NCBI GenBank assembly: GCA_965228615.1
Contig: CBDDHT010000004.1
Span: 2,294,001 to 2,358,000, forward strand
DNA length: 64,000 nt
Direction of reading: 5' to 3'
Source: CBDDHT01 sp965228615
GTDB taxonomy: Bacteria; Pseudomonadota; Alphaproteobacteria; Rhizobiales; Methyloligellaceae
Shown: piece after piece, positions 33,606 through 42,703 of the stretch
Layout of the letters: each line of letters starts with the position of its first letter
How positions within the stretch are numbered: position 1 is the stretch's first letter
Notes under the pieces: model-generated
Seen by the model: the letters and a program-made list of their open reading frames with translations, nothing else
What the model was told of the DNA's origin: nothing
The model's database searches: none
Program-made: the position numbers and the translations under genes

Positions 33606-34046
33606 CGCACTCAGCGGAGCAGTTTGTGGGCCAAAATTGGTAAGGGGCTCTGTGGTATGGCGGCGCCTCAGGCGTCTATCCCCATTTGGGGACTGTATTT
33701 CAGACTGTCTTGCGGCATCATCCTCAACATCGACAATGCAGAAATGGAACCCTTACTGGCAGGCTGGAACGCGGATCTCAAAACGGCGACGTTTCCTCTC
33801 CCCATCTCCATCCCGTGTCGACGGTGACAAGTGCCCATCGTCTTCATGGTAACCGGGATCTGTATTCCAGCCTCCGCCGCCCTCACAGCCCCGCATGAAG
33901 CGCTTTTGCGGTCCTTTGAAATTGCGACAGCGAGAGTTCTGAACTAGAGCAACGTGCGTTTAGTCAAACGCACACAAGTTGCTCTAGCAGCTTAGAGTCG
34001 ATCAACTTTGCTGCGCTTAATCGATCCCGATTAAGCGCAGGTTGAT
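33606..34046. other. intergenic region with two long hairpins
   Basis: No coding frame is convincing. Two structured elements lie at its right end. Hairpin A (33944-33987): 10-bp outer stem CTAGAGCAAC/GTTGCTCTAG, inner stem GTGCGTTT/AAACGCAC, one 4-base bulge. Hairpin B (34000-34047): outer GATCAAC/GTTGATC, inner CTGCGCTTAATCG/CGATTAAGCGCAG, also with one 4-base bulge. The rest should contain the oxidase promoter. Confidence 0.55.
33944..33987. repeat. hairpin A, bulged inverted repeat
   Basis: Outer stem of 10 bp and inner stem of 8 bp interrupted by ACAA on the right arm. Its first 15 bases recur at 6406-6420. Confidence 0.7.
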
Positions 34047-34047
34047 C
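34000..34047 (-). terminator. hairpin B at the end of the LuxR-type regulator gene
   Basis: Outer 7-bp and inner 13-bp stems with a TTTG bulge on the left arm. It abuts the stop codon of the minus-strand regulator gene and may end its transcript; no T-run is present. Confidence 0.5.
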
Positions 34048-35114
34048 TAGTGGGAGGAAGCTGCCTGCAGTCCGATAGCCGACGCGATCACCAAACCGAC
34101 GAGATCAGCCTGACGGGTCGTATCGGTTTTCGAAAAAACATTCTTCAAATATGTCCGAGCCGTACTCGTCGTAATACCGGCGAAGTCAGCGGATTCCGCC
34201 AGTGACATTCCGGCAGCAAGCCGGCTTACGATCTTCGCTTCGGTCTGAGTGAGTTCGAATAGATCCGTAAGAAGCGAAGCTGACAGGCTCCGTCCGGTTT
34301 CGGGGTCCCAGAGAAAAACGGCAACATGCTCACGAGAACCGAATAGAGGTGATATGCAGGCCACAAGTTCCCGCAAGCCGGATGGCCGGCGAATTGAGAT
34401 CACCTTTCGCGACATACCGGCATGCACTCCTGTCTCGCCTGCTGTCGTTATCGCGTCATAGAGTGCACGATTGTCACTTGTATCCTGGGCACGCAAAGTG
34501 CCGTTTGGCGAACAAAAGAGGCCATCCTTGCACGACAGGAATGCATCTGCACTCTTGTTGGAGTATTTGATCAGACCGTCATCATCGACGATGGCAAGAC
34601 CGACAACGAAATGGTCCATCGCCGACAAGAGCTGATCTCGCGTTACGCCCTTCTTGTTGTGGTCGACGAACCCGATAGCCTTGGCACCATCCAAATTCAC
34701 CCGATGTTCGATTGCCTGCTCAATGCCCAGCGACAGGACATCTGGCGGGCATGGCTTTTCGAGATAACGGAAGATCTGGAGACGGTTTATCGCATCGAGT
34801 GCCGTGTCCAAACGCGCCGAGCCCGTCAGGATCATTCCGACCGTATCGGGTGCATCGCGTTTGATTTCGGAAAGCAGTTCGAGCCCGTTCAGACCAGGCA
34901 TCATCATATCCGAAACAACAACGTCCACCGGTTGCTCCCGTGCAAAGTTCAAGGCACGGCGCGGATCATCCATTGCTGTGACCTGCCACGTTCGTTCCCT
35001 TTGACGCAACGAGCGCTGCAGAGCAGCCAGGCATGCTTGCTCGTCATCAACAACCAATATTCGAGGCAGTGCCCGTTCCACTTGTTCATACTCACGGCAG
35101 TGTTGACCGGCCAC
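34047..35114 (-). CDS. response regulator: receiver, PAS-like and LuxR-type HTH domains
   Basis: 355 residues from a GTG. Residues about 18-135 are a receiver domain (RILVVDDEQACLAALQ, phospho-Asp in DVVVSDMMMPGLNGLE, then MILTGSA and FRYLEKPC). Residues about 165-270 look like a PAS fold (LLSAMDHFVVGLAIVDDDGL then IKYSNKSADAFL). Residues about 290-350 are a LuxR-type helix-turn-helix (LTQTEAKIVSRLAAGMSLAE then SADFAGITTSTARTYLKNVF). It should be a DNA-binding output of the local kinases. No kinase is in its own transcription unit; it is divergent from the receiver/HD-GYP-like gene and lies at the edge of the signalling cluster. Confidence 0.88.
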   Translation of the reverse strand: MAGQHCREYEQVERALPRILVVDDEQACLAALQRSLRQRERTWQVTAMDDPRRALNFAREQPVDVVVSDMMMPGLNGLELLSEIKRDAPDTVGMILTGSARLDTALDAINRLQIFRYLEKPCPPDVLSLGIEQAIEHRVNLDGAKAIGFVDHNKKGVTRDQLLSAMDHFVVGLAIVDDDGLIKYSNKSADAFLSCKDGLFCSPNGTLRAQDTSDNRALYDAITTAGETGVHAGMSRKVISIRRPSGLRELVACISPLFGSREHVAVFLWDPETGRSLSASLLTDLFELTQTEAKIVSRLAAGMSLAESADFAGITTSTARTYLKNVFSKTDTTRQADLVGLVIASAIGLQAASSH

Positions 35115-35359
35115 CAGATATCAATGGCGAGGAGCGAATTGCAGTAATTCTACCCAATATCCATTGACGATAGATTGGCGGAAATCAGATAAAAACAGAC
35201 ATTGCACGCATGACTGCAGGGATGGTTACCGAAACCCAAACTAGCCGAAGTTCGCATCGAAACTTCGAGCCTGATCTTTGCGAATTTTTATAACAATTCT
35301 AGGTACAATCGCGGACAGCAAGTTTTGCAATCACTGCTTCATGCTATGAGTGACGATTG

Positions 35360-36550
35360 ATGAATACCAAGATTCTTTTAGTTGATGACGAAGAGAATGT
35401 GTTGAATGGCCTTAAGCGGCGTTTTCGCCGTCAATTTGACATCGATACGGCAACGAGTGCAGAAGACGGATTGGCGCGCCTTCAGAGCAGTGCCACTTAT
35501 GCCGTGGTTGTCAGCGACCAGCAGATGCCGGGAATGGATGGCATCGCCTTCCTAAAGCAGACGCTGGAGGAGTTTCCACATACTGTTCGCATCATGCTGA
35601 CCGGCGGGTCGGATCGGCAGATCGCAGTCGACTCGGTCAATGAGTGTCAGGTATTTCGCTATCTCAAGAAACCCTGCTCTCTAGACGATCTCAGTCAAGC
35701 GATTGAGGACGGCATCAATCACCATCGCATCATGGTCGCAGAACGCGATCTGCTTCACAAAACACTCGCAGGAAGTGTCAAACTTCTAGTCGACATCCTG
35801 GCAATCAATGATCCCAAGACATTCAAACATATCAGTCGGTTGCGCAGCGTCGCGCAGCGCTTCGCTGGCGCCGTCGAGCACGTCAACGCCTGGGAACTTG
35901 ACATGACGATCATGTTGTCGTCGATCGGGGAAGTTGCATTGCCCGCAGAGGTACGAGCCAAGCGAGAGCGAAGTGAGGAACTGAGTCAAGTCGAAGAGAA
36001 CTTGATTGCTTCAGCGCCGAAAGTGGCAAAGAACCTGCTACTGAACATCCCACGAATGTCGGGCATTGCAGAGGCCATCTACTATCGAGACAAGGCCTAT
36101 GACGGCTCAGGCTATCCGTTCAACACTACGAAGGGGAATGACATTCCTCTCAATGCTAGAATTCTCTTTCTCCTGCAAAAATTGATGGACGCAACGGAGG
36201 GACGGCCTCCGACGTCAAAGGATTTCGACGAGTTGGCCAGGTCACAACATCTGTTCGACCCTCGTTTGCTGACGCTTGCCAGAGGATTCTTCCTGGATAG
36301 AGACAAGTCCGATGATGGTGAGCTCGTCAATTTGAGTATTGCGATATCCGAACTGTCTTGTGGTGACATGTTGCTGCAGGACCTACGTACGACGTCCGGC
36401 AGCCTGGCGCTCGCAGCTCAGAACGAAGTCTCGGATGCAACCCTGCAGAAGATCATGAACATGCATGAGTTGCATGGCCTGGTCGAACCTGTCCGTGTTC
36501 AGCGCATGCTGACATCGGATGAGGGCATCGCGTCAGCCGAAGCCAACTGA
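35360..36550 (+). CDS. response regulator with degenerate HD-GYP-like output
   Basis: The ATG at 35360 is preferred to the overlapping TTG at 35357. 396 residues. The receiver domain (TKILLVDDEENVLNGLKRRF, phospho-Asp in VVVSDQQMPGMDG) is complete. The output region resembles HD-GYP phosphodiesterases of cyclic di-GMP, but the metal-binding residues are lost: the expected LHDIGK is LSSIGEVALP, and the expected HHE-x-x-DGSGYP reads YYRDKAYDGSGYPF. It is thus unlikely to hydrolyse c-di-GMP and may be a binding or signalling platform. Plus strand, convergent with the kinase gene at 36630 and divergent from the LuxR-type regulator. Confidence 0.85.
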   Translation: MNTKILLVDDEENVLNGLKRRFRRQFDIDTATSAEDGLARLQSSATYAVVVSDQQMPGMDGIAFLKQTLEEFPHTVRIMLTGGSDRQIAVDSVNECQVFRYLKKPCSLDDLSQAIEDGINHHRIMVAERDLLHKTLAGSVKLLVDILAINDPKTFKHISRLRSVAQRFAGAVEHVNAWELDMTIMLSSIGEVALPAEVRAKRERSEELSQVEENLIASAPKVAKNLLLNIPRMSGIAEAIYYRDKAYDGSGYPFNTTKGNDIPLNARILFLLQKLMDATEGRPPTSKDFDELARSQHLFDPRLLTLARGFFLDRDKSDDGELVNLSIAISELSCGDMLLQDLRTTSGSLALAAQNEVSDATLQKIMNMHELHGLVEPVRVQRMLTSDEGIASAEAN

Positions 36551-36629
36551 GTGTAGCCAAACACACCTTCGCATAGTCGATAATACCAGCGGGTCGCAGT
36601 CAGAGCGATCTGAAGGGGGTGTGGTCTTA

Positions 36630-38573
36630 CTATGACGCTTCCGCCATCGCGACGGTTTCTAAACCACTGCCTGACAGTTTGAGAGGCAGCGTCATCTTGA
36701 ATGTTGTTCCTTCACCCACCGTAGACTCGAACGTCAAACGACCGTTGTGGTTGCGCGTGACGATGCTATGGCACAAAGCCAAACCGTGACCTGTGCCGCG
36801 TCCTGGATCTTTGGTTGTATAGAGTGCATCGAAGATTCGTCGTTGTTCCGTCGCCGGAATTCCGCATCCATTGTCACTGATTTCGATCCAAGCATGATCG
36901 TCGTCATAGCCGAGACGTACTATCACCAAACCTATTCGTGAATCAGCGCAGTCCTCAACAGCATCGGCTGCGTTCGACAGGAGGCTGTGAACAGCTTGAT
37001 TGATCTGAGCCAGTTTGCACGGCACGCGCGGCATATGTTCCGGCGCTTCCAATCTGACATCGGCTTTGGATTCCCATTCCGACGTGCCAACCTCGATTGT
37101 GGTTCGGACGGCGTCCACCAAATCTTCAAATTCGTTCTCTTGAGAAGTTGGTGCCGCGAACTGTTTGAATGTCGCAATAAGATCGCGAACCCGCGAAGCC
37201 CCTTTTGACATTTCATCCAGCGCACCGGGTATCTCATCACGCAGGAAGGTCCAATCAATTTCTTCGAGGCGATGACGCATGCGATCTTCCAGAACGGCTT
37301 GATTTTCAGACTTGCCGTCAGCCAATTCCTCGATCATGCCGAAGACGTCGGAGACACCTTCTGCCAGAAAAGTAACATTGTCGGAAATGAACTGGACCGG
37401 AGTGTTGATCTCGTGCGCCATACCACCAGCCAGTGTCCCAAGCGCCTCGGTCTTATGGCGCTGCATGAGCTCCATTTGGAGTTGGCGGTTTTCTTCCTGG
37501 GCTTCGTACAATGCTGTGATGTCCGTCTCGACAATGACCATTCCACCACGTGACATGGGATGTTGAGCGACGAGCAGCCGACGACCATCGGTCAAACTCA
37601 ACTCCCAGCGAGTGTTTTCGGCTGGAGCGCGCAGCTGCTCGATTCTCCGGTCAACAAAAGTATCCGGATCGCCCTCCACAGTGGCGGATTGACAGGCCAG
37701 CACGTCTTGGAAGTCAGCCACTTCAGTATCGCCAATACCGTAGATTTTTCGATAGGCATCGTTGGCAAGCAGGACTGTTTCGTCCTTCCCCACGATGAGA
37801 ACACCATCGCGCATACTGTCCAGAGCGTGTTGAAGTGTACTTTCAGCGCGAGCACGTCCCGCCTCGGCACGCTTTCTCGCATTCTCGGCAATTTCGGCGT
37901 ACTCCTTCAGGGATTGTGACATCCGGTTGAAGCTGTGCGCCGTATCCGACAGTTCGTCGTTCCCAGTCACTGGAATTTGGTGACCAAAATCACCACCGGC
38001 CACCTGACGCGCACCGGCTTTCAGCATTTTCAACTGTCTCGTGAGATACGTTCCCAGGATAAGACCTAGCAAGGCCACCAGCAACATCTCCGACAGCGCA
38101 ATACCAGCCATCCAGGTAAATGCGTCAGTGAGTGTCGAACGCAGTGCCGCAGTCGATATGCCCAGTTCTACGTGACCAAATGTCGTGCCGCCAATCGAAA
38201 TCGGTGCCGTGACATCCAGACGATTGTCAATGGCAGCATCCTCGACAGACCGGTCAAGCTTGAATGGAGCAGTCAGGGCGGCGCCCTCTCCGCCCTGACT
38301 AAGTGCTGTTCCTTTCGAGCTGCGAATTCGCAGATAGATGATATCCGGATTGCGTAGGGTCTGCTCAACGAGCGCATCGAGAGTCGCGAGGTCAACAGCA
38401 ACGACCGCGTCGCCGGTCATTGTGGCCACCAGCTTCGCGGTCGTGTCGGCACGCTGCAGCAGTTGCTGCTCGTTCGAGCTACTCAGATAGTGCAACCCGC
38501 TGACGATCAAGATCGACAGCAGTAGCGCCTCAATCAGCGCAATTCCGAGGATGGTTTTTAGCCGGAATGACAT
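36630..38573 (-). CDS. membrane sensor histidine kinase (HAMP-PAS-DHp-ATPase)
   Basis: The ATG at 38573 is chosen; the longer frame runs into the upstream gene. About 647 residues: TM1 (LKTILGIALIEALLLSILIV), a periplasmic sensor region of roughly 140 residues, TM2 (MAGIALSEMLLVALLGLILG), HAMP linker (RQLKMLKAGARQVAGGDFGH), coiled coil, PAS domain (ALDSMRDGVLIVGKDETVLL), then a DHp domain with phospho-His in LGTLAGGMAHEINTPVQFIS and an HATPase (LLSNAADAVE, EISDNGCGIP, GTGHGLALCHSIV). Overlaps the PhnD-like gene by 16 bases, so the binding protein probably presents its ligand to this kinase in the periplasm. Confidence 0.92.
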   Translation of the reverse strand: MSFRLKTILGIALIEALLLSILIVSGLHYLSSSNEQQLLQRADTTAKLVATMTGDAVVAVDLATLDALVEQTLRNPDIIYLRIRSSKGTALSQGGEGAALTAPFKLDRSVEDAAIDNRLDVTAPISIGGTTFGHVELGISTAALRSTLTDAFTWMAGIALSEMLLVALLGLILGTYLTRQLKMLKAGARQVAGGDFGHQIPVTGNDELSDTAHSFNRMSQSLKEYAEIAENARKRAEAGRARAESTLQHALDSMRDGVLIVGKDETVLLANDAYRKIYGIGDTEVADFQDVLACQSATVEGDPDTFVDRRIEQLRAPAENTRWELSLTDGRRLLVAQHPMSRGGMVIVETDITALYEAQEENRQLQMELMQRHKTEALGTLAGGMAHEINTPVQFISDNVTFLAEGVSDVFGMIEELADGKSENQAVLEDRMRHRLEEIDWTFLRDEIPGALDEMSKGASRVRDLIATFKQFAAPTSQENEFEDLVDAVRTTIEVGTSEWESKADVRLEAPEHMPRVPCKLAQINQAVHSLLSNAADAVEDCADSRIGLVIVRLGYDDDHAWIEISDNGCGIPATEQRRIFDALYTTKDPGRGTGHGLALCHSIVTRNHNGRLTFESTVGEGTTFKMTLPLKLSGSGLETVAMAEAS

Positions 38574-39445
38574 GAGATGCGATCGTCCGTCACAATCTTG
38601 GTTTGTCCGCTGGAAAGCTCGAGCGCACGGACGTCGTCCCAATCCTCGTTCGATGCAGCTTCAAATCCCTTCATTCCTAGTGGCTTCAGCAAGCCTGTGT
38701 CTTCGGCGTTCATCGCAATCATGTTTTCGACGAGACGCTCGATCATTTTGGTCTCAACACGTGGATGAGCGGCGAATGCATGTGGCGTATAAGAATTGGT
38801 CTTGTAGAGAACGCGCAGCTGATCGCTGAGGACAGCCGGCACATTGCCATATGTACGCAGCACCCCGCCTCCGGCTGGAAACAATCCTGCAACGACCGAC
38901 CGGTAAACCGAATCATGCGACTTAACATAAGCTGGTTCGACAGCCATTTCCCGGCGCTTCATCTCCGCGCGCGGAATTACGCTCGCTCCGAATGCCGCGG
39001 GGGACGGAAATGCGACGGTGGTTCCATCGAGATCCTCTAGAGTTTCGTACTTGCTGTCTTTGCGGACGACAACCAGGCCGCGGAGTTTCTTGTTTGCCTG
39101 TCTGGCGAATGCACGATAGCCGACGAGCTGGTTGAACATCGTGAAATGGTAAGGATTCATATACGCTACATCGTAGGCGCCATTGGCTAGGCATGCCTCG
39201 AATGTGGGGATATCTTTCGCCGTCGCGAAGCGGATTTTCACATCGGTCGCCTTGGCCAAATGGTCGAGCAATGGCAGCCAGACCTGCGCCAGACGCGTTG
39301 CCGACTGTTGTGGCACGATACCGAAAGTCAAGCTCTGACCATGGTTGGCATCGCTCGCCATTGCAGGCGCCCCAAAGGCGAATGCAGCGAGAGAAATGGC
39401 ACAAGCCTTCGTAGAAACACGTTTGTTGAATTGAATAATTCTCAT
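38558..39445 (-). CDS. PhnD-type periplasmic binding protein in a signalling operon
   Basis: The ATG at 39445 has AAGGAG six bases upstream and starts a signal peptide (cleavage near GAPAMA). About 295 residues. TFGIVPQQSATRLAQVWLPL then LDHLAKATDVKIRFATA, YDVAYMNPYHF and LEDLDGTTVAFPSPAAFGAS match the phosphate/phosphonate-binding (PhnD/SBP_bac-type) family. No permease or ATPase genes are nearby; instead it is followed, with overlap, by a membrane histidine kinase. It therefore probably works as a ligand sensor, not in uptake. Ligand unknown; family members bind phosphonates, phosphite or other oxyanions. Confidence 0.85.
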   Translation of the reverse strand: MRIIQFNKRVSTKACAISLAAFAFGAPAMASDANHGQSLTFGIVPQQSATRLAQVWLPLLDHLAKATDVKIRFATAKDIPTFEACLANGAYDVAYMNPYHFTMFNQLVGYRAFARQANKKLRGLVVVRKDSKYETLEDLDGTTVAFPSPAAFGASVIPRAEMKRREMAVEPAYVKSHDSVYRSVVAGLFPAGGGVLRTYGNVPAVLSDQLRVLYKTNSYTPHAFAAHPRVETKMIERLVENMIAMNAEDTGLLKPLGMKGFEAASNEDWDDVRALELSSGQTKIVTDDRISCHSG

Positions 39446-39462
39446 AAAGAACTCCTTTGCTT

Positions 39463-40476
39463 TCATGACACGCGATGGAAATTCGCGCATGCCAGTCGCA
39501 ACAATTCCGCTACCCCATCAAAATCTGTTTTTTCTCCAGCACGCCGCTGCGTGACTGTAGCGATCAATTCCGGATCGAATCCCCACAAGGTCAGCAGCAC
39601 CGCCGTTTGCTGTTCGCATCCTGACAACTCGGATTCCAAGGAAAGCCCGTTACAGGCCAAAGGTCCGGCGCTGGCAAGCATCGCAGCGACACGCGCGCGC
39701 GAGACATGGTCCGTTAGATGATCGGCGTGCTTCGCGGCGACATCGACTGCATCGGCAAGCCGCCTTGCGGCATCATTAAGTGCCCTTACTTCGTCTTCAG
39801 CGGCGCCTCCAGCACTCGGCCGGAAAAGTTTACTTTCGTCCATGAGCCTGCGCAGCAACTCGGACCCGAGAGCGTTGAGCGCATGGGTCAAATCAAGCGT
39901 TACCGTCGGCTTTCCAAAAAACGCCGAATTGACCAGACGCAGGACTTGGGCTGTCATGGCGACATCGCCGGCAACGATCCTGTGCGTCTCCTCGGGATCG
40001 GGGGATGCACCCTCCAAATGCTCGGCAAGCGTGTGCAGAGCTTCCTGGGTCGACGGCAAGTGCCTCGCTCCGACAAGCCGCCCTTGTTCTTCGCCACCAA
40101 CCGTGGTCTGCAGGACTTCAAGAATTGCGCACAGAGAGCGGTCCAAGACGGCCATGTCGCAAGGCTTCGCGTGAAATTGATGTGCCGGAGATACAGCACC
40201 GAGAATTGCCGATAATTCCGCATGACCGGACAAGATTAGACGTGCGCAGTTGGGATGCTGCGCCGCGACTTCCTGCAGCAATACGTCACCAGTCATTTCC
40301 GGCATGCGCATGTCTGAGACAACGACGTCGAAAGGCGTGTCGGAAAGAAGACCCAACGCCTCCTGGCCGGAACCGGCAAAACTGACGTCCCATTCCTTGC
40401 GTCGACCACGCAGCATTCGGCGCAGCCCATTGAGAACCAATGGTTCGTCGTCGACGAACAGCACTCGCGGCATCAT
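39463..40476 (-). CDS. response regulator: receiver plus HDOD domain
   Basis: 337 residues. Receiver domain (RVLFVDDEPLVLNGLRRMLR, phospho-Asp in DVVVSDMRMPEMTGDVL, then LILSGHAE and FHAKPCD). The second half reads LPSTQEALHTLAEHLEGASP and VAGDVAMTAQVLRLVNSAFF, the HDOD pattern (VxxDPxLxxxVLRLVNSAxF), a phosphodiesterase-related fold without catalytic metal site that serves in signalling. Its ATG overlaps the TGA of the upstream kinase (40473-40476); a second ATG three bases later is an alternative. The PhnD-like gene follows after 17 bases. Probable phosphoacceptor of the adjacent kinase. Confidence 0.9.
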   Translation of the reverse strand: MMPRVLFVDDEPLVLNGLRRMLRGRRKEWDVSFAGSGQEALGLLSDTPFDVVVSDMRMPEMTGDVLLQEVAAQHPNCARLILSGHAELSAILGAVSPAHQFHAKPCDMAVLDRSLCAILEVLQTTVGGEEQGRLVGARHLPSTQEALHTLAEHLEGASPDPEETHRIVAGDVAMTAQVLRLVNSAFFGKPTVTLDLTHALNALGSELLRRLMDESKLFRPSAGGAAEDEVRALNDAARRLADAVDVAAKHADHLTDHVSRARVAAMLASAGPLACNGLSLESELSGCEQQTAVLLTLWGFDPELIATVTQRRAGEKTDFDGVAELLRLACANFHRVS

Positions 40477-41408
40477 GCGACGGCTCCATGTTGATCGATA
40501 AGGGCGTCGTCACAACTCCGGATCGGAATGCGGACAACAAAACCGGTTCCCAAGCCATCTTCGGACGTAACATGGAGTTCGCCACCATGGCGCTCGACAA
40601 TGATATCCTTGCTGATGGCCAATCCCTGGCCGCTGCCTTCGCCGACATCCTTCGTCGTGAAGAACGGTTCGAAGATCTGCGTTCTGATGTCGTCAGGGAT
40701 ACCAATACCGTTGTCGATGAAAGCAATCTCAACGGCATTTTCACGAAGGGCTGTCTTGATCCAAATTCGCCCCTGGCCTTCGCCTGGTTTCGCCCGAATC
40801 GCTTGAGCGGCGTTGACGATCAAATTCAGCCAGACTTGGCTCAATTCGCCAGCCTGGCAATCGACCATAGGAAGGTCTTCCGCAAGATCGAATTCTATAG
40901 ATGCGTCGTACTTCCACTCGTTCCGGCTGAGTGCAACGGTCGTTTCAATCGTTTCGTTGATGTCTGCCGGCTCTTTATCTGTACTACCGGGATGAGCGAA
41001 CTCCTTCATCGCCGATACAAGGCGTGCAACCTGCCGAACACCATCGAGAGATTGCCGGATTGCTTCCGGTAGTTCTTCGATCAGGAACTCAAGATCTGCA
41101 TCGCCTCTGGATCGCTCGACATTGTCTACGAGCTGCTCAAAACCGTCTTGATTCTGAGCGACGTCGCAAAGATCCGCGTAGGTTTTGAGTACGGCTTCCA
41201 AAGAGGTCACGCCATCGGCGATGAACTGAAGGTTGTTGCCGATATATTGGATAGGCGAGTTGATCTCGTGGGCAATACCACTCGCCAGTGCACCAAGCGC
41301 CTCGAGCTTTGGGACAACGGTAGCATTGGACGACGATGCATCGGAGTCTATGACGCCTTCAAGATCGTCTTCACCTGTGTTTGCATGTATTAAAGCACTC
41401 AAATGCAC
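40473..41408 (-). CDS. soluble histidine kinase
   Basis: 311 residues from a GTG, no membrane helix. After a short acidic N-terminus the DHp domain has phospho-His in LGALASGIAHEINSPIQYIG, and the HATPase domain has LIVNAAQAIRAKPGEGQGRI, FIDNGIGIPDDIRTQIFEPF then FTTKDVGEGSGQGLAISKDI. It is closely related to the membrane kinase three genes downstream (both have GxAHEIN[ST]P[IV]Q[YF]I followed by a similar helix), so one may have arisen by duplication. It has no visible sensor domain, so it may take its signal from partner proteins. First gene of the four-gene minus-strand operon. Confidence 0.9.
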   Translation of the reverse strand: MHLSALIHANTGEDDLEGVIDSDASSSNATVVPKLEALGALASGIAHEINSPIQYIGNNLQFIADGVTSLEAVLKTYADLCDVAQNQDGFEQLVDNVERSRGDADLEFLIEELPEAIRQSLDGVRQVARLVSAMKEFAHPGSTDKEPADINETIETTVALSRNEWKYDASIEFDLAEDLPMVDCQAGELSQVWLNLIVNAAQAIRAKPGEGQGRIWIKTALRENAVEIAFIDNGIGIPDDIRTQIFEPFFTTKDVGEGSGQGLAISKDIIVERHGGELHVTSEDGLGTGFVVRIPIRSCDDALIDQHGAVA

Positions 41409-41704
41409 ACCTACCTGAACAAATTGGACGCCTTAGATAATGATAGAGGTGGCGTCTCTAAATTTGATCGAGTTATACGATGCACATCATTAAAATTTTA
41501 AAAAATACTTCGGCATTTATCGACACCACATGACGTGATGATTAATCAAATATTTCAATTTTGATCACAGCGACACATTCATTGACAATGCCAAGACTCC
41601 GAGATGGTGGATCTCAGCAGCCAATATTTCAGACAGCACGCTTTGGCTTGCAATGGCCTTGGGAGTTGCTAATGCAGCCTTGCCGACATTCGGAGTCGAC
41701 CGGC
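41409..41704. promoter_or_regulatory. A+T-rich control region upstream of the kinase operon
   Basis: No gene seen. The segment 41450-41570 is much richer in A+T than its surroundings and precedes the first gene of the minus-strand signalling operon, so its promoter should lie here. Confidence 0.5.
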
Positions 41705-42346
41705 TTAGAAACCGTACTTGACGGAACAACCATAAGCCCGCGTCGCAGCAGGATCGATCTGCGTTCCTTTTGTAAGCGCGCCTAGCGCCGTGCGGACATA
41801 GTTGCGCGCGACTGGAATATCGGCTGGATTTGCAGACGGCCTATCGTCGATGGCGCCCTTGTATGCCAGCTTACCTTCAGGTGTAACAACGAACATATGG
41901 GGAGTTGCGCGTGCTCCATAAGCGCGTCCAAGCGTTCCTTCGGGATCCAAAAGGACTGCGGTCGGGGCTGCGTCGCGCATAGTCGTGAGCGCATTTGCTT
42001 TCGAGCCATCGACGTGACCTTGGCGTCCCGGAGCAGACGAGATCACGGAGAGCCAAACAATGCCTTTGTCTTTCGCCTCTTTCTGCAGCGCCTGCATGTT
42101 GCTGGAGCCATAGTGTTTGCGCACGAAGGGGCAATCATGGTTGGTCCACTCAAGTACGACCGTTTTGCCGCGGAAATCACTGAGCTTTCGAGGCATGCCG
42201 TTCGAGTCCGTTGCCGTGAATGCAGGTGCCGGCTGACCGATTTTTGGATCTCCCATCGGCGCCGCGATCGCTACCCCGGCAACTGTGGACATCGCCATTC
42301 CGGCCAATCCCGCTCGCAAAAACCGGTATTTCGCTGAACGTTTCAT
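41705..42346 (-). CDS. exported thioredoxin-fold (AhpC/TSA-like redoxin) protein
   Basis: The ATG at 42346 follows GAGAG-type bases and begins a signal sequence (RFLRAGLAGMAMSTVAGVAI ending IAAPM). About 213 residues. The redoxin domain reads GQPAPAFTATDSNGMPRKLS then DFRGKTVVLEWTNHDCPFVRKH, with a single Cys in place of a CxxC, and later YGARATPHMFVVTPEGKLAY with the cis-Pro. This one-Cys type is seen in thioredoxin-family proteins of unknown partner; it could reduce peroxides or bind thiols in the periplasm. Monocistronic. Confidence 0.85.
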   Translation of the reverse strand: MKRSAKYRFLRAGLAGMAMSTVAGVAIAAPMGDPKIGQPAPAFTATDSNGMPRKLSDFRGKTVVLEWTNHDCPFVRKHYGSSNMQALQKEAKDKGIVWLSVISSAPGRQGHVDGSKANALTTMRDAAPTAVLLDPEGTLGRAYGARATPHMFVVTPEGKLAYKGAIDDRPSANPADIPVARNYVRTALGALTKGTQIDPAATRAYGCSVKYGF

Positions 42347-42703
42347 GTCTCTCGGCTTCCTCTCTGATGCCTTTGAACATTTTCGGGCAATCGTAGTCAC
42401 GGCTTATGGCCACGACATGTCAGCCACTGACAAGTTTCACGGCGCAGGCGTGTCACGAATAGGGTGCCTCGCTTCGAGCCGAAACCGTGCCGAAGTGAAA
42501 CACGCGTCGCCAAATGCTCGCTGGCCACAGTCTTTCCGTCGCGTGTCAATCGCAATTGACAACTTCGTTACTGCTTAAGTTTAACGGATTTTTCACGACG
42601 ATGTTCGCTGCAACGACTTTTTTGTCCGATTCCGGCCTGACCCGCACACGCCTTGCAACCTTCCTGGCAATACCCACCCGATGTGCCAGGGAGAGACAAG
42701 GTT
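42347..42703. promoter_or_regulatory. divergent intergenic region with TGTCAAT-CGCA-ATTGACA palindrome
   Basis: No gene recognised. A perfect inverted repeat with 7-bp arms lies at 42544-42561. It may be an operator for the TadG-type gene or the redoxin gene, which are divergent here. Confidence 0.45.

Noticed and set aside
32832..33827. 331-codon plus-strand frame crossing the start of the galactose-oxidase-like gene
   Set aside because: Mostly antisense to that gene, no domain seen; the intergenic part has no ribosome site or codon bias.
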